This document shows positions 25,001-38,493 of a stretch of 64,000 nt of DNA, in pieces. Numbering within the stretch: the first letter of the stretch is position 1; each line of letters starts with the position of its first letter. The notes below the pieces were generated by a model. That model ran no database searches and had not been told where the DNA came from. It saw nothing but the letters and a program-made list of their open reading frames with translations. The stretch covers positions 2,576,096 through 2,640,095 of the forward strand of contig FN649735.1 in NCBI GenBank assembly GCA_000310025.1, written 5' to 3'. This stretch comes from Ectocarpus siliculosus. Taxonomy: Eukaryota; Sar; Phaeophyceae; Ectocarpales; Ectocarpaceae. A program made the position numbers and the translations under genes.

Positions 25001-27145
25001 GGCCGACCTAGGGCGAGGGGGGCCGCCCGTGGGTCTTGCCGCACCCAACACCTCCACCGGGGGAGGGGGGTTAGGGGTCGAGCGGATGGGGGAGGGTGAC
25101 GGGTTGGTGGCGATTGAGGTGGACAGCTCGGCGGGAGAGGAGGACGTTCAAGAGGAACCCCTGGTTTCCGTGGAGCTTCGCATGAAATTGCCCACGATCG
25201 GCTTGCTGCTGGTACAGGACGACAAGGACGCCACGCAAAGAGATAACGGACTGTTCATGGAGGCGGCGGGTGCGCGTTTGTCCGGCGTTTTTGTGGAACT
25301 GAAGTAGCTTGTTGGACACTTGCGCGTCCGAAGTGCCAAGTGATCACGTTTTTATTTTCACGCGATCGCCAAACTATCCGCGACGATACCAAACTGCTGA
25401 ATCTTACCCAACCATGCTGAGCCAACAACCCCCGCCGCGAGTCAATGTTCTCTCTCCCATCTACCCCGCGCTTTTGTGCTTCGAAGGCATGTCGATGGAC
25501 GTCAAGACCACGCTGCGGGACATGACCGTACAACTCCACTTGGACGCCGTGACGGTCCAGGACAGGGCCAGGCCGCACGACTCTCCGTTCAGGAACATGA
25601 TCTACTCCAAGCCGGACGAGACGTCCCACGGCGGCCTGATACACGTCACCTACTGGGCCTCCACAGGAGGGGTTGCCCTCGTGCCGCCGGCGTCGATCGC
25701 GGACACGAACCAGAAGGAGTACCACATGGTGCTGGATGCTCGGTTCAGCACGCTTCAGGTGGGATCATCCTTGGTCTACTCCCCGCGCTTCGTAGACAGG
25801 AAACTTCAACACTTGCGACGCGCCTCCTTCTTGCCCTCTTCCCCGCAGTCTCTGACCAGAATCGCGCAGCGTGCGCACATCACACATGTGCATTGCGGAG
25901 AGTAGCAGGTTTCGTTCATTCCCGAGTTTGAAGCCACGCGCTGCACACCCCGGGATTAATAAATGTAACGGGGTACACGGGCAGTCAATCCACCTATTCC
26001 CCTTCTGGCGCTGTACTTTTTCGCGGACCCCTCTCCGACATGGTGCATTTCGCTTCTCTGGGTAATTGCACGTTTTAAGCTTTCAATGACGCCACAGGCA
26101 AACTACAACTGTCCCCGTGTATCTCATGAAACATTTGCCGCTGCTGCTTGGAAACGTGTCGACCGTGTGCGGTTTTTTCAGATGGCACTTGACAAGGAAT
26201 CCGTCATCAAGGCCACCCCGTTCTACCGGGCGGTAATGAGGCAGGACGAATCCCAACACAGCAGTAGTCTGGCGGCGGGTGGTGGTGTTGGTGGTGGGTT
26301 CAACAGGGCAAAGAGCTGGATGGACGACACCCGCTCCGTGCGGTCGGCAGGCTCGCACATTTTCAACATGGCCAAGCGCATCACCTCGAAAAACGAAGGA
26401 CCGAAGGCGATCCTCGCCAAGGCCTCGCTAACTTCGGTCCTGTTCGAGCTCGTGCGATCGGACCCCTGGGAGACGGTGATGCGGGCGGGTATCTCGGGCC
26501 TAAACACGACCTACAGTTCCAACGAGGGGGGGGTGAGTGGGGGCGACACCAAATTGTTTTTGCTTCTTTTTCTTTCGTTGACGTTCTAATGTGGAGCATG
26601 GTGCGATGTGTCGTCTTTTACTCAATTTTGCACGTTGTTCAACGGCGATCACCGCAGAAACGTTCAAATCCTTGTGTTTCATCGGGGGAGAAACATTCCT
26701 ACAATGTTCCGACATGGGTAGATGTTGTGTGTGCCGAGATGGGCATGCAAAATGTGGAGGCGGGACGGGCGCGTTGGCGACGCACAATATGCCCCCCCCT
26801 TGCCGCCCTTTCGGCCTTCCGTTCCAACACATTGCCCTTGGAGTCAACTGTTGCCCGGTTGACGACAGTTTCGTTTCGCCGTCTCGTTTTCGGTTTTGCT
26901 TCGAAACGACACTAATTCAGGGAGGCGGGATGGATGCGCTGGTGACCCTGGCGGACATTCTTGTCACCGATGTCCGGCCAGAAGCGAATGGAAACCCCTT
27001 CACGGTCATCTTGGCACCCTTAGCATCAACTGCAAGGGGCAAAACTCACGGCGAAGCAGGTGGCAGTTTTGGTAGTACTAGCGGCTTCGCCGAGAGGGCA
27101 GCAGGCGGGAGGCCGAGTAGGGGCGGGCTCGGCTATGGCGGGTGG

Positions 27146-27179
<34 letters not shown>

Positions 27180-30100
27180 TTGACGAAGCCCCTTTGGTCA
27201 CCGTAACGGCTAAGAAGGACGGCGAAGGTGGAGCCCTGGACGCGGGCGTCAAGCTAGCAAGCTTCGCGTGCAACTTTATGGTAGACCCAATCAAGGAGTG
27301 TCTGGTGGTCTTGCACCAGGTTAACCTAGCTCTACTCAAGATGCTGGGCAGCGGCGAGGCGGATCGGAGCCATGAGCACACCGCTCCCAGTGAAGGATGG
27401 GGGGCGCAAGGACGAGTTGGAGCTGGTCCTGGTTCTTCGTGGGCTCTCTCGGCTCTGGAAGAGCGGGAAGAATATGGGTCAGCGGTACGTGGAGGCCTCT
27501 CGCCGTACATTGAGACAGATGCGGCTTGCTGCGTCAGGCGTCGCAAAACGAATGCAGAGTACACCCCCCCCCCCCAAGGACCACTTGCTCTTCTTCCACC
27601 GCGACATACTTCCAGGGTGTCTTGTGCCGAGGTACCACATTTCTCATTTTTTTTCGAGCCACAACAACAGTTGCAACGAGTAGAAGCAAAAACAACGGTC
27701 AACGGCAAAGCTTAGGTATAGCTTTTGTCGTTGGTCAACACTTGGGTGTAGCTTTTCTCGGTGGTCACCCATTCTTTCTCTTTCCCCATGTGCGGCATAC
27801 AGAGCACACCGGCGATGGACAGTGGTTACCTAGCGCGGGGCCAACAAGAGAAATCAAGCATGCTTGGGTCGGCCGCTTTTCACGAGGCCTCTCGGTACCG
27901 TCGTGACGGCGGAACGGCCGGGAGGGCGCGGACAGGAAGACAACCAGGGGAGTCGACCACGGCGGCGGCGGCGGCGGCGTCACCTGGTTCGATTCGAGCT
28001 CGTCTGGAGCTGGATGACTGGAGGATCAACCTTATCGAAGAGCCTTCCAAGGCGAGCAGCAAGGTCGTCGTGCTACGCGCAAGCTGGCTGGCCGCTTTCA
28101 CGCGCTCGGTCACCTCGGGGGAAGGAGGCGACAGCACAGAGGACAGGCTTGACCTCTCGCTCTTGAAAACCGAGTGCCTGGTCGACACCCCTCCAATGGG
28201 CGGCGGCAGCAACGGTGCGGTTGCAGACCGCAGGATCAGCCAGGTGCTGGAGCCCTTCTCCGCGGAGGTTTGCGCTGTCCTCTTGTCGGCCAAAGGAGCG
28301 CTGCTCTCGGCGAAGCTTCACGTTGTGGTCCAGGCCACCCGCACCCGGATTTCCTATACCGACATGATGCTCGTGAAGGCCATCGCAGAACGTGCCACTA
28401 CCGCTTACGACAAAGTCTCGTCCGCGTTTGCGAACAACGCCGAGGCGTCCTCCCGCGGCCCGGGAAACGACCGGGGCGGCGATGGGCGTGCCGGTCTGAT
28501 GAGCAGCATACTGCCGGAGACCTACGAGGACGCAAGCGACCGGCCGGGCGGCGGCAAGGGGGAGAAAGCACGCGTCGCCGCGATGAAGGCCGCGACGAGG
28601 GCCGGCCTGCAGCCGTCGAACATGGTCGCGGTGTCATTCTCGGCCCGCTGCTCGAACGCCCGGGTGGTGCTCGTGAACGACTACGAAGGGCAAGGGGTGC
28701 CCGTCCTCAGCTTCTCCTCGCGGGAGCTGAAGGCCGAGGGGAACGGTTTCAAGGAGGAGTACAACTTGAACGTTTCGGGCACCACAGAAGTGGGATTTTT
28801 TAACGTGAAGGTGGTGAGGTGGGAGCCCCTGTGCGAGCCGTGGCAGCCGGTGCTGACCGCCACCGTTGGGGCAGACTTCCAGGGGAGGCGGACGGTGCAG
28901 GTGAATCTCTCGTGCGAGAAGGTGGTGGTGTTCGACGTGACGGCCGACTTCATGGAGTCGTTCCTGTCGACTTACTGGATGCTCTTCAGCGACGGCGGTG
29001 CGAAAGACGACCCATTCGCCCTCGTCGACGGAAAAATCGAGCGAGGGAGCGGCAGCACCCCATCACCAACGGGAGGTGCGGCTCCTGCCTTGGAGTCGGT
29101 AGCCCCCTTGATTGACCTTTCTGAACCGAGCACACTGCATCGTATCGAGGATTCCGTGCCCAGCCTCAAGGGGCTTAGGGAAGGCACCGTGACGGTCAGG
29201 AACAAGACCGGGCTCGAGCTTGTCGTCGGCACGACGGATTTTCCCCAGAATCGCCTCGAGCTCGGGGCACAGGGCGTCGTGCACCTCCCCTTTAAGACGC
29301 GCGGCGATGAGGCGCTTGCGGGGCAACTCGATCTTCGCGGAAAGGCGGCGCTGGTGGCGTGGGACGACCCGGATATACAGAGAACGCGGGAGGCTTTGCC
29401 GCCCCTGAAGGTGGACCGCAAGGGGGTTCACGTGTTCCCGCTCTTGCCTACCACCCCGCTGCCTTCTGGCTATGTCGCTTCAGCCCCCGTTGTTGTGGAA
29501 GCTTTCCAGAGCCAGCGGTACAACATGATGACTGGGGTGTGGTCGGCACCGTACATGAGCCACGACGGGCCGGAGTTCACGACAAAGGACTGGCGACACG
29601 GCCACCCCGCGGACGGCCGGGAGAGGCCCCTGGAGTCCATCGCCTTACCCGACGAGAGGTTGTGGGCGTGGAGGGACGACTGGCACGTGGACTTCTCCAA
29701 GGCAGTGGGCACAGAAATCGACGAGGCTGGATGGGAGTACCGCGTCGAGATGGCATCGTTTAACCTCATCGCCAGCAGCCGCACTCGCAGGGACCTGGAC
29801 CAGGCGCGGCGGCGCAAGTGGATTCGCACCCGCGCGCCCAAGCCATTGCCGATGAACGATCCCTTCCGCCCGCTGCACCTCGCCTGGCAGATCGACGTCA
29901 CTCCGCAGGGCCGCCTCGAGGCGACAATCCGCTCCACGGTCCAGCTTACGAACAGCACTGGCCTGCCCCTGGAGGTGCGCGCTCTGTGCTCCGCGTGGCC
30001 GGCGACGGAAGACATCTCCGAAGGCCCCGGCAGGCGCTCGCTGGGGTTCGTCGCCGCCGGGTGCACGCTGGACGTTCCCGTCATGATGGTCTACGCCAGC

Positions 30101-32727
30101 CATCTGCAGCTGCGGCCGACCTCGTCGTCAGGCTCGTCAACCGACGGGGTCTCGTCCATCGCTGTCGGAGGACGTGCCGGGGGAAAAGGTTCACAGGAGG
30201 GTAAGGTCTTCGAGTGGAGCGCACCGCTAGCCTTGCTCGCGAACAACGTGGACACCTCTCGCGACGACTGGGTGTCGTGCCGCCAGCTCTTGGGTGGCGG
30301 CGTCGGCGTCGGGAGTGAAGGACAGCAGGATTCGACGCTGGCCGCCATCAAACTCGCCGTGCACGCGGAGACCACTGCGGAGGGCTGTGTTGTCATGACC
30401 GTCCTACCGCCCGTCACCGTCGTGAACGCCCTCCCTTGCCCCCTGAGCTTCCGGGCGTTTTTGCCAGCGGGTTCGACGGCAGCGGTTCGTCGAGACTCGT
30501 CCTTCCGGGGAGCGACCGCCGCTCGTGCTCCCGCCGCTCAATCTTCAGCCGCGACGTTGCTGGAATCGGGTAGGGTCGAAACGGCGGAAACGGCCTACCT
30601 GCACACCCTCGAGGTCGGTGACGGCGCCAAGTTTGGCATCAAGATCGGGCACCACCAGTGGAGCTCCGCCCTTCAACTTCTCCCTCTGACGCGGGAGGAG
30701 CTGCGGGCGGGACGCTGGGCCACGCGAGGCGTGACGTTCAAGCTTCCGTGTTCACGCGACGATGGCGGGGGTAGCGGCTGCGGCGGAGACCGTGGTCATC
30801 TTGAAATCCGGTGCCTCTTCGAACCGCGTGTTGGGGCGTTCTGCCCGGCGTTACGCCTCCACGTGTTCTGCACCCACTGGCTCGTGGACCGGTCGGGTCT
30901 GCGGCTCGGGTTCGGGGTTTCCGATAGGCGGAGGCTTTCGGTGCCGGTGGTCCGCGGCAACGAGACCCACACAAAAGACGTGGCGAAAAGCGAAGCCAGC
31001 GGGAGGGGACAAGTCCAACAGCCGCGTCACGCTCGGGCGTCCCGCGTGGAGCAGGTGTCCTGCGCGAGCACCAGCGGGTGTGTCGTGTCCATCGCAACTG
31101 TCGGTGGCCTCCTCTACACCGACCGCGAGTACGTGTTCAAGGAGGACTCGCTGCCTCGCGCGTTCCGCGGAGCTACCATGATCCGTACGTCCTGCTCCGA
31201 GAAGAACAACGGAAGTCAGCCCTTCCTCAGGTTCAGGGTGGCGGACGCCTCGACGGTGCACGTGCTGTTCGATCGCCGTTGCTCTTACCCCCCGAGCTGG
31301 TTGACGTCCAGGTTCCGCCTTACTGCCACACGGGTGCACATGCCTCAAAGGACAAGGAAGGGTAAGATCGCGGAGTGCTCCCTTGTGGTGTGGAGCCGCG
31401 ACGTCCCCGCGGGTTCCTGGGTCAACCTCGGCGGGAACAGGGCTAGCGAGGCGGACACCATGTACGTCGTGATCATCACCGAGGGGCAAGAGGCCGCCCC
31501 TGCCAGAGCCGTCCCCGCCGAAGGCTTCGCCGCGGCAGGAACATCCACCTCCGGCGGCGTCAAGCGCACGACCAACAGCCAGGGGGAACTCTTGGAGTCG
31601 TGGACACTCGGCACAGAGGGCCTCGCGCTTTGCAACGCTCCGAAAGAGCGGTTGCGGGTGGCGGTGCCTGAAGGTGCGGGACGCGGCATCGACGGCGGCG
31701 TCAGCGGTGTCTACGGCGATGACGGTTTCGGCCGCTTGACGCGGGACGCGTGGTCGGACGAACTCGACGTTCCCGGCGGCGCAAACGGAGTGTTCCAAGT
31801 CAAGGGCACCCAGGGAGAGGTCTACGAGCTAGCGCTCCGGGCGGAGGTGTGCCCAGGCACGTTCCGCCGCACCACCCAGGTCACCGTGATCCCCCGCTTC
31901 TGCATGGTGAACCTGCTCGAGGATGAGAACATCTGGCTCAAGGAAGCCGGGGCGCCCGAATCGAGCGCCATTTGCATCCCGCCGGGCGGACGGCTCCCGT
32001 GGCACTGGATGCTCGGGAGGAACCAACGCGCCGGCGTAAGGGTTCGAACGGAGGGCACCGCATGGAGCTACGGCGACGTGGTCATCAACCGGGTCGGCAC
32101 CACGGCCGTGCACGTTCCCCTCGTCGGGCAGAACCAGGATCGCGACGGGCGGGCCGGCGGACGCAGCGGCGGAGGGCCGATGCAGCTGGACGCGCCCGCG
32201 GGAGAACAGACGGTGGTGCACGTGGACGTACAGCTCGCCGACGATCCATTCGTCGACGAGTACTCCCTGCTGGTCGTTTTCTGGAAGGCCAACGAGCGGT
32301 TCGCCCCCATCTACTCCGCCCGCAACGCGAGCCCCGTCACGGTGCACCTCCACCAGGCCGTCGCCGACCGGGAGGGGCGAAACGCCGTGACTGCTAAGGA
32401 CGTCTGGAAGCTCCAGTCGGGAGAGAGGCGCCAGATAGGGTGGGCCTACCCCGCCGCGCCGCGTTGCCTGCTCATCTACGCGGGAAGGGGGACCCGCGCC
32501 GTCGAGCTCAACACCGATACGGTCGGGAACTACGTCAAGGTTCCTACTGGGTTGGCCATGACCGGAGGAGTCGCCGCCGGGGGCGGGGGTGGCGGCGGCA
32601 CTGGAAGTGGCGCTACGGGCCCGAGCTTCGTTTGGGCAAGCGTTATCGTGAAGGGCGCCTCCAAGGTTATCCATATTTCGTCCCGCCCCCCTCCCCGGAG
32701 GAGAGGGGTCGGCGGTGGTGACGGGAG

Positions 32728-32783
<56 letters not shown>

Positions 32784-35700
32784 GGAGGCAGCAGCACCAC
32801 CACCACCAACAGCAGCACCAAGGACACCCGTTCCAGCAGCAGCAGCGGCAGCAGTTGAATAGCGAGGAGGAAGCCGCAAGCAAGCTTAAGCGCGAGAGCG
32901 AGGCGCCGGCGCTGGAGGTGGCTGTAGACATGCGCGGGTTCGGGTTGAGCCTGATCGGACCGGTCGATGGTCGTCGTCAAGAACTGCTTTATGCACAGGT
33001 ACGTGTTTTGTGTGCGGGAGAGGGGTGCGGGGAGAGCACGTCGACATCTGAGCCCCATGCTGTTTCTCAGGCGGGTTGATGGGAATATATCAGTTTCGGT
33101 AATCTCCTAAGCCTTTGCGGTGCACACATGCCCCTGATCCCGATGATATCTCCCTGTCATCATATTCAAACTGTGTGGTTCTTGAAGATCAGCCAGCTGG
33201 GGACGAATATTCGGCCCCTTCTCACCCCCCAATATTCGGCCCCTTCTCACCCCCCGTTCCTCGCTCAAGCTGTCTCGACCACGCCTTGATTTCCTTCCTT
33301 GGCTACGTTTGATTCTCTCACAACGGATGCGTTTTTTTGTTTTTTTTGTCTTCACTTCAAATCAGCACTCACAGCACTAGTGCCGTTTATTCCAACGCGT
33401 GGTCACACAGAAGAGCCCCTCTCTACCGCCCCTTCAGGCGGTACTTCGCCTTCGATTTTTAATGCGAGAAGAGTTCAGCACTCTCTTCCCTCTGTGTACA
33501 CACGAACTAGCGCTATCCACTAAGCCAGGAGCGGAAGCGAGAGAAAAACTCACTTTGCAAGAAAAGCTCGCTTACGCCGGGATTCGAACCCCTGACCTGA
33601 CCTCTGGAAGGTTCTGAGGTTACCTCCTAGACCACCGGCGACCTGCGATTACACATGGTGCAATTTCGTAGCCTGCATTTTCCCCTAACGCTGTCCCCCT
33701 CTTTTGTAGTGGGGAGCTGCGCGGTGGATCCGCCACCGAAGCAGAGTCCATGAAACTTCTCTCCAGTATTCTCGGCTCTGGGTTTGTTGCGGATGTGCAA
33801 TGTCTGATTGTTTTTTACCTCTTTCCTGCAGATTTCCAACGTTCGGGCTAAGCTGTCGCGGGACAGGTTGTCCTCTGTACAAGCGTCGATCGGCTCTCTC
33901 CAGGTGCGTCCGTCGCTTTTTTTTTTTCCGTTACCCCGAGGCCCGGCGGGCCGGACTGACAAGTACAGACGTTGCACAAATATTTCCTTTTTTTCTTTTT
34001 TTTGTGTGTTCGCCTCTTGCAGTTCTTGACCGCGACACGGACAAACTTTATCGACCGCCGTAGTGTTCGGACGGACTCGTAGGCCACCATATCTGTACGG
34101 TGCGGTACATACCATTTGCTGTTTTGCAGATGAATCGATTCCCGCTTGAAAGAAGAACGTGATTTTGTGTTGGTCCTTCCTTACGATGGGAGGCCGGTTT
34201 GCATGGCGTCCCTATCAGACGCGAAACTCGTTTCTAGGTACAGTCTTTGAAATGCTGCCGCTTCTGCTGGATGCTCCTCACTGTTCTGTTACACGGAGCA
34301 ATAGTCAGATTACCGGTAAAGCAGTCGCTCCTACGGTTGGAGGCATAGCGGTTCGAGCAAATTCGGTGTTCGACAGAACTCTGGCGCGGTACACCTGCTC
34401 TGGTTCTAGAGAAGCTTTTTATGGACACTCACGGGGAAAGTATTCTCACAGCCGAACCAAGGCGGCCGTGGACTGTCGATGAATAGTAACGCGTTCTCTC
34501 CCGTTCCGCTCGGTCGTCAACTTCTTTGTCAGGTGGACAACCACCTCCCGGACAGCATATATCCCGTCCTTCTCAGCAAGAGACAGGAAGGGCCGCCTCC
34601 TGCAGGCGACGGAAACCGTGGCGGCGGCAGCGGTAGCCTTGGGAGCGAAAGCGGTAGAAGCAGCAGCGGCAGGCCGCAGCAAGAAACGCCCTTCCTACAG
34701 CTATCGATCATCAAGGAGGTCAACCAGGCCACCAATACGGCCCACTACGACTACGTCGCTTTCCGGTAAGCGTCTTTGTCCGTGTCTTTGTTGTTGGTAT
34801 CGACAGCGCTATCCCGCTGAACCATGAAACGACGCCAGTCTCGGTGCGGCTGCAAACGGAACATTATTTGCAAGGCCATGGTCTCTCTCTCTCTCTTTCT
34901 CTCTCTGCTTTTTCTCGTTGAAGAATGAAGCGCGAAAAACGGTTGTGCCACCGCGAAAGGCTGTAAATTCACACTGATGGAGTGAACCAACTGCCGTTTC
35001 GTCAAGACCGTCGAAGAGCTGTCGTTCCCGTTTCGAATATACAGGAACGCGCACCTCCTTTGATGCGTTGTTAACTTCCACCTTCCCCCCTCTTTGGGCT
35101 TCATCTTGGGTTCATTCATTCCTGCTTGGGCTGCTGAATCTAGCGTTAACCCTTACCCAAACCCTGGGGGAATATTTCTGAATATCCCGGCAGGATGCTG
35201 GAGGTTGACTTGATGTCGGATCGAGCGACCCTTCTGCACCTCCTGGTGTGGTGCAAGCCGTTGCAGGGGTACCTCTTGATGTGGAGGCAGCAGCTGGACA
35301 GCCCCGCTTGGGTGGTCGAGCGCACGGCGCAAGTGCTTGAGAGGGGCTCGCGCGACGTGCCGGGTGGCTCTGTCGACGTCGAGGAGGTGGGTGGCATGGG
35401 TTGGGATGGGGATGTGGGTCTACCGCCGTGGCCTTGGTGTAACCACGGTTTGCTTCGGTTTTGGCGGAGTATGATCCGTGATGGGTTTGACCGTACAGGC
35501 AATCCGGGTGCGCTTTTCTATCGCTCTTGTCGAGCGCAGCGTCGTGCCGTTGTTACATATTTTCCTCGGTACGGTTCTGCTTCTCTGGCCCAGTCCTTCG
35601 TGAATCTAGCCTACTTAACCAGCTTTTCCTGCTTGGTCGGCCCTCTGCATATGTGACCCCTCACCGCCGCTCGTCTCATTAAGAGTTCCCTTAACCTCCA

Positions 35701-38461
35701 CCAATATCTCTGACCCCCTCCCTCCTCTTCCCGATCTTCCCCCTGGTGAAAAAACCGGCACGTTGGCATTATCGTCGTCGCTCCTGCATACCCCCACAGG
35801 TCCGGCGTACTGCCCGCATCCAACGGAAGTACTTCAAGACCATGCAGTTCCACCCCATCATCTTGCGCTTGAGCTACGTAAACTCTCCCGCATCGGACGT
35901 GAGTGTTGGTTGGTTGCTTCAGTGCGTTCTGCTTTTGGACGGACTCTACTCTGCACGCTGCGCATCTAGCTGGGGAGTTTTACCTCATGCAAGAAGCCTA
36001 CCTTGATACCATAATTCTAGACAACATTGCTTTGAAAAACGCGTTGACTCTGAATCTTAGTCTTCATTCAACCCGCGCCGTTAAGAGGCGGCGATGTAGA
36101 ACTTTGCTGCCGTTCGACGCGTCCGTCGTTTCTCCAAATCTGAGTTCCAGTCACCTGCGGTGTCGTGCTCAGCTGCTACTTCAAGGCGCCGTCATCACGG
36201 GTTTGTTTTAGGCCAATGTCGGCACTTATTCCCAATCACCTTTCACCATCCATTCCTCTTCCATTTCGTCTCGCTACGTTTCGTTTCTTTTTCGTTTCGT
36301 TTCGCTTCGGTTCGGTTCGGTTCGGTTCGGTTCGTGGCTGGCGCACTCATTTCGGCGTACACATACTTTGGTGCTAATTTCAGCGACTCGTCAAGAAAGC
36401 CGGGTGGGCTATCATCAACAAGATCCCGACCATGGTCAAGAGCCGGGTTGACTTGGCATCCTACCTGGTGGAGGATGCCTTTGGCACCGTCAGAGACATC
36501 TCCAAGAACGTCATTTCGCACTACTTCGTCGCTGCGACCTCGCAGGTACAACAATGTTATGCACATCCCCCCCACCCAGCCGAGATAGACCAGTTCCAAC
36601 CAGACCGTGCTTTGTAGAAAGCCTTGTGCAAGGCGAGCAAACTGCCCACGATGATACCTCGCTCCATCCGTCCGCGGTTGAGTGCCATCACCTGTCCCGC
36701 GTCGACACCCCCGCGTGATTTCCGACCCATGTGACGCCCGGGTGTGTTGCTGAGCGCCGCAGGATCTTCGTAGCCAAAGAGAAACTAGCCACGTGTGTGC
36801 GTGCATGTGCTGCCCCTCCACGCGCAACTAATTTTGGAGCGGCTCCCTAGCGAGAGAGCACGTTGGGTGCAGCGTCGCCCTGGTCGCCTTTGGGCTCTTG
36901 TCTCGCCACGATGTTAGACACCACCTGCAGAATGTTTGACGCAATACTAGGCACACTTTGTGCAGCAGTGGTCCATACGTGACGGCCACGAAAATAAGGT
37001 GTGCCGCCCTGTACAAGACCGGGTGGAATCGCGTGACACAGATGACCCATTCAAGTTGTCTAGATGCCGGGTGTCCGGCGGAAAGCCGCTCACACATCCC
37101 TTGGCACCCTGCGGGCTTATGCAGGGACCACTACTCACAAGTACATTCCCTACTCCTTGTTCCCATCGCGTCACCCCCCGCGATTCAACCCACCGCCCCA
37201 CCTTCGAAACCATTCGGCGCCGCTGCAATTCCCCACCAGGTGCTTAGCTTCGTGGGTGCCATGCGCGCGTTGGGCAGCCCGGCGGACTTGATCAGCAACA
37301 TCGGGGGCGGCGCCAAGGCTCTCGTGTACGCACCGGCGCAGGGCCTGGTGCAAGGGCCGGCCGAATTCTTCGAGGGGGTTGGTCGCGGCGCTCACAGCTT
37401 TGTGAAAGGTGACACAGGGCTGTTGTTGTTGTCGTCGTCGTTGTCGTTATCGCTTCTCCGTTTCGCTGCTGCCGCCCTTTCACCCCTGGTGCTTGTCGCG
37501 TAGTCTCACCCCCCCCCCCTCCCCCCCCCCCCACCGACGTTAACACTTAAGGCACTGTTAAGGGGGTTTTCAACTCCGTGGCAGGCGTCGGCGGGGCTGT
37601 TACCGACACGGTGTCTAAGCTATCCTTCGACAACGATTACCAGCTGAGGCGCGAGAGAGACAAGAACAAGGCCATAGCCAACCAGGGGGGCGTGGGCCAA
37701 GGACTGCTGCAGGTGCGTATCACAGAGAGACCCCCGACAATGTTTTGTATACATGTTTACTCTGATAGCATGAGTGCTTGTATTCATTTCGAAGCATGTG
37801 GTCTCAGAGTTGCATTCAATTTGGAGAGGATGCCAACGAACAAGGAGAGAGTCAAGAGGGCAGATGTACTTTCTAGCGTGGAGGTGGGGATGGTGACGGC
37901 GGTAGAAGCAGCACTAACAACAGGATCATGCGCATGGTTTTTCAAGAACTACCGCTGAAGAAGCTCCGCCTTGAGTGTTGAGGCATTGTTCCACTTGGAG
38001 GTGTTGTTTCCTTTGGGCGGCGGGGAGAGAGGGGTACGGTGGGGGGCGGCATGGGGGCAAGGGTCCGCCGAGCGCTGATACCTTGGCACCGTCTATTGGT
38101 CGAATTGCATCGCCCTTAACTCGAAGAACGAAACCTACCAAGCGATGTTGGACAAATGCTCATCAAAAATGATGCTGTGAGGAAGCGCGCCAGGCCAAAG
38201 GCCACCACTTCCTTGTTTGAGTGTCGCCCTCAACTTGCTTGATCATTTGTTTTTTCGCCGCCTGCATGGTTCTCAGGGGAGCAAAGATATCGCCGGAGGC
38301 CTCACCTCGGGTGTTTCGGGGATATTCATGGATCCCGTCAGCGGAGCCAAGAAGGGAGGTGTCGGCGGATTTTTCAAGGGCGTGGGAAAGGGCCTGGTTG
38401 GTGCCGTGGTGAAGCCCGTCGTGGGGGTGACCGACTCGGTCATCTCGGTCGCGCAGGTTTG

Positions 38462-38493
<32 letters not shown>

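Noticed and set aside
30851-31798. 315-codon minus-strand frame
   Set aside because: Antisense shadow of the GC-rich VPS13 exon with no motif of its own.
31829-33058. 409-codon minus-strand frame
   Set aside because: It is antisense to the giant VPS13 exon and reads its polyglutamine tract as polyleucine; the plus strand has clear family motifs.
33560-33645. Possible tRNA gene because of an A/B-box pattern
   Set aside because: The sequence continues with the same ~240-bp body and A-rich tail as the copy at 17711, so it is the head of a SINE.
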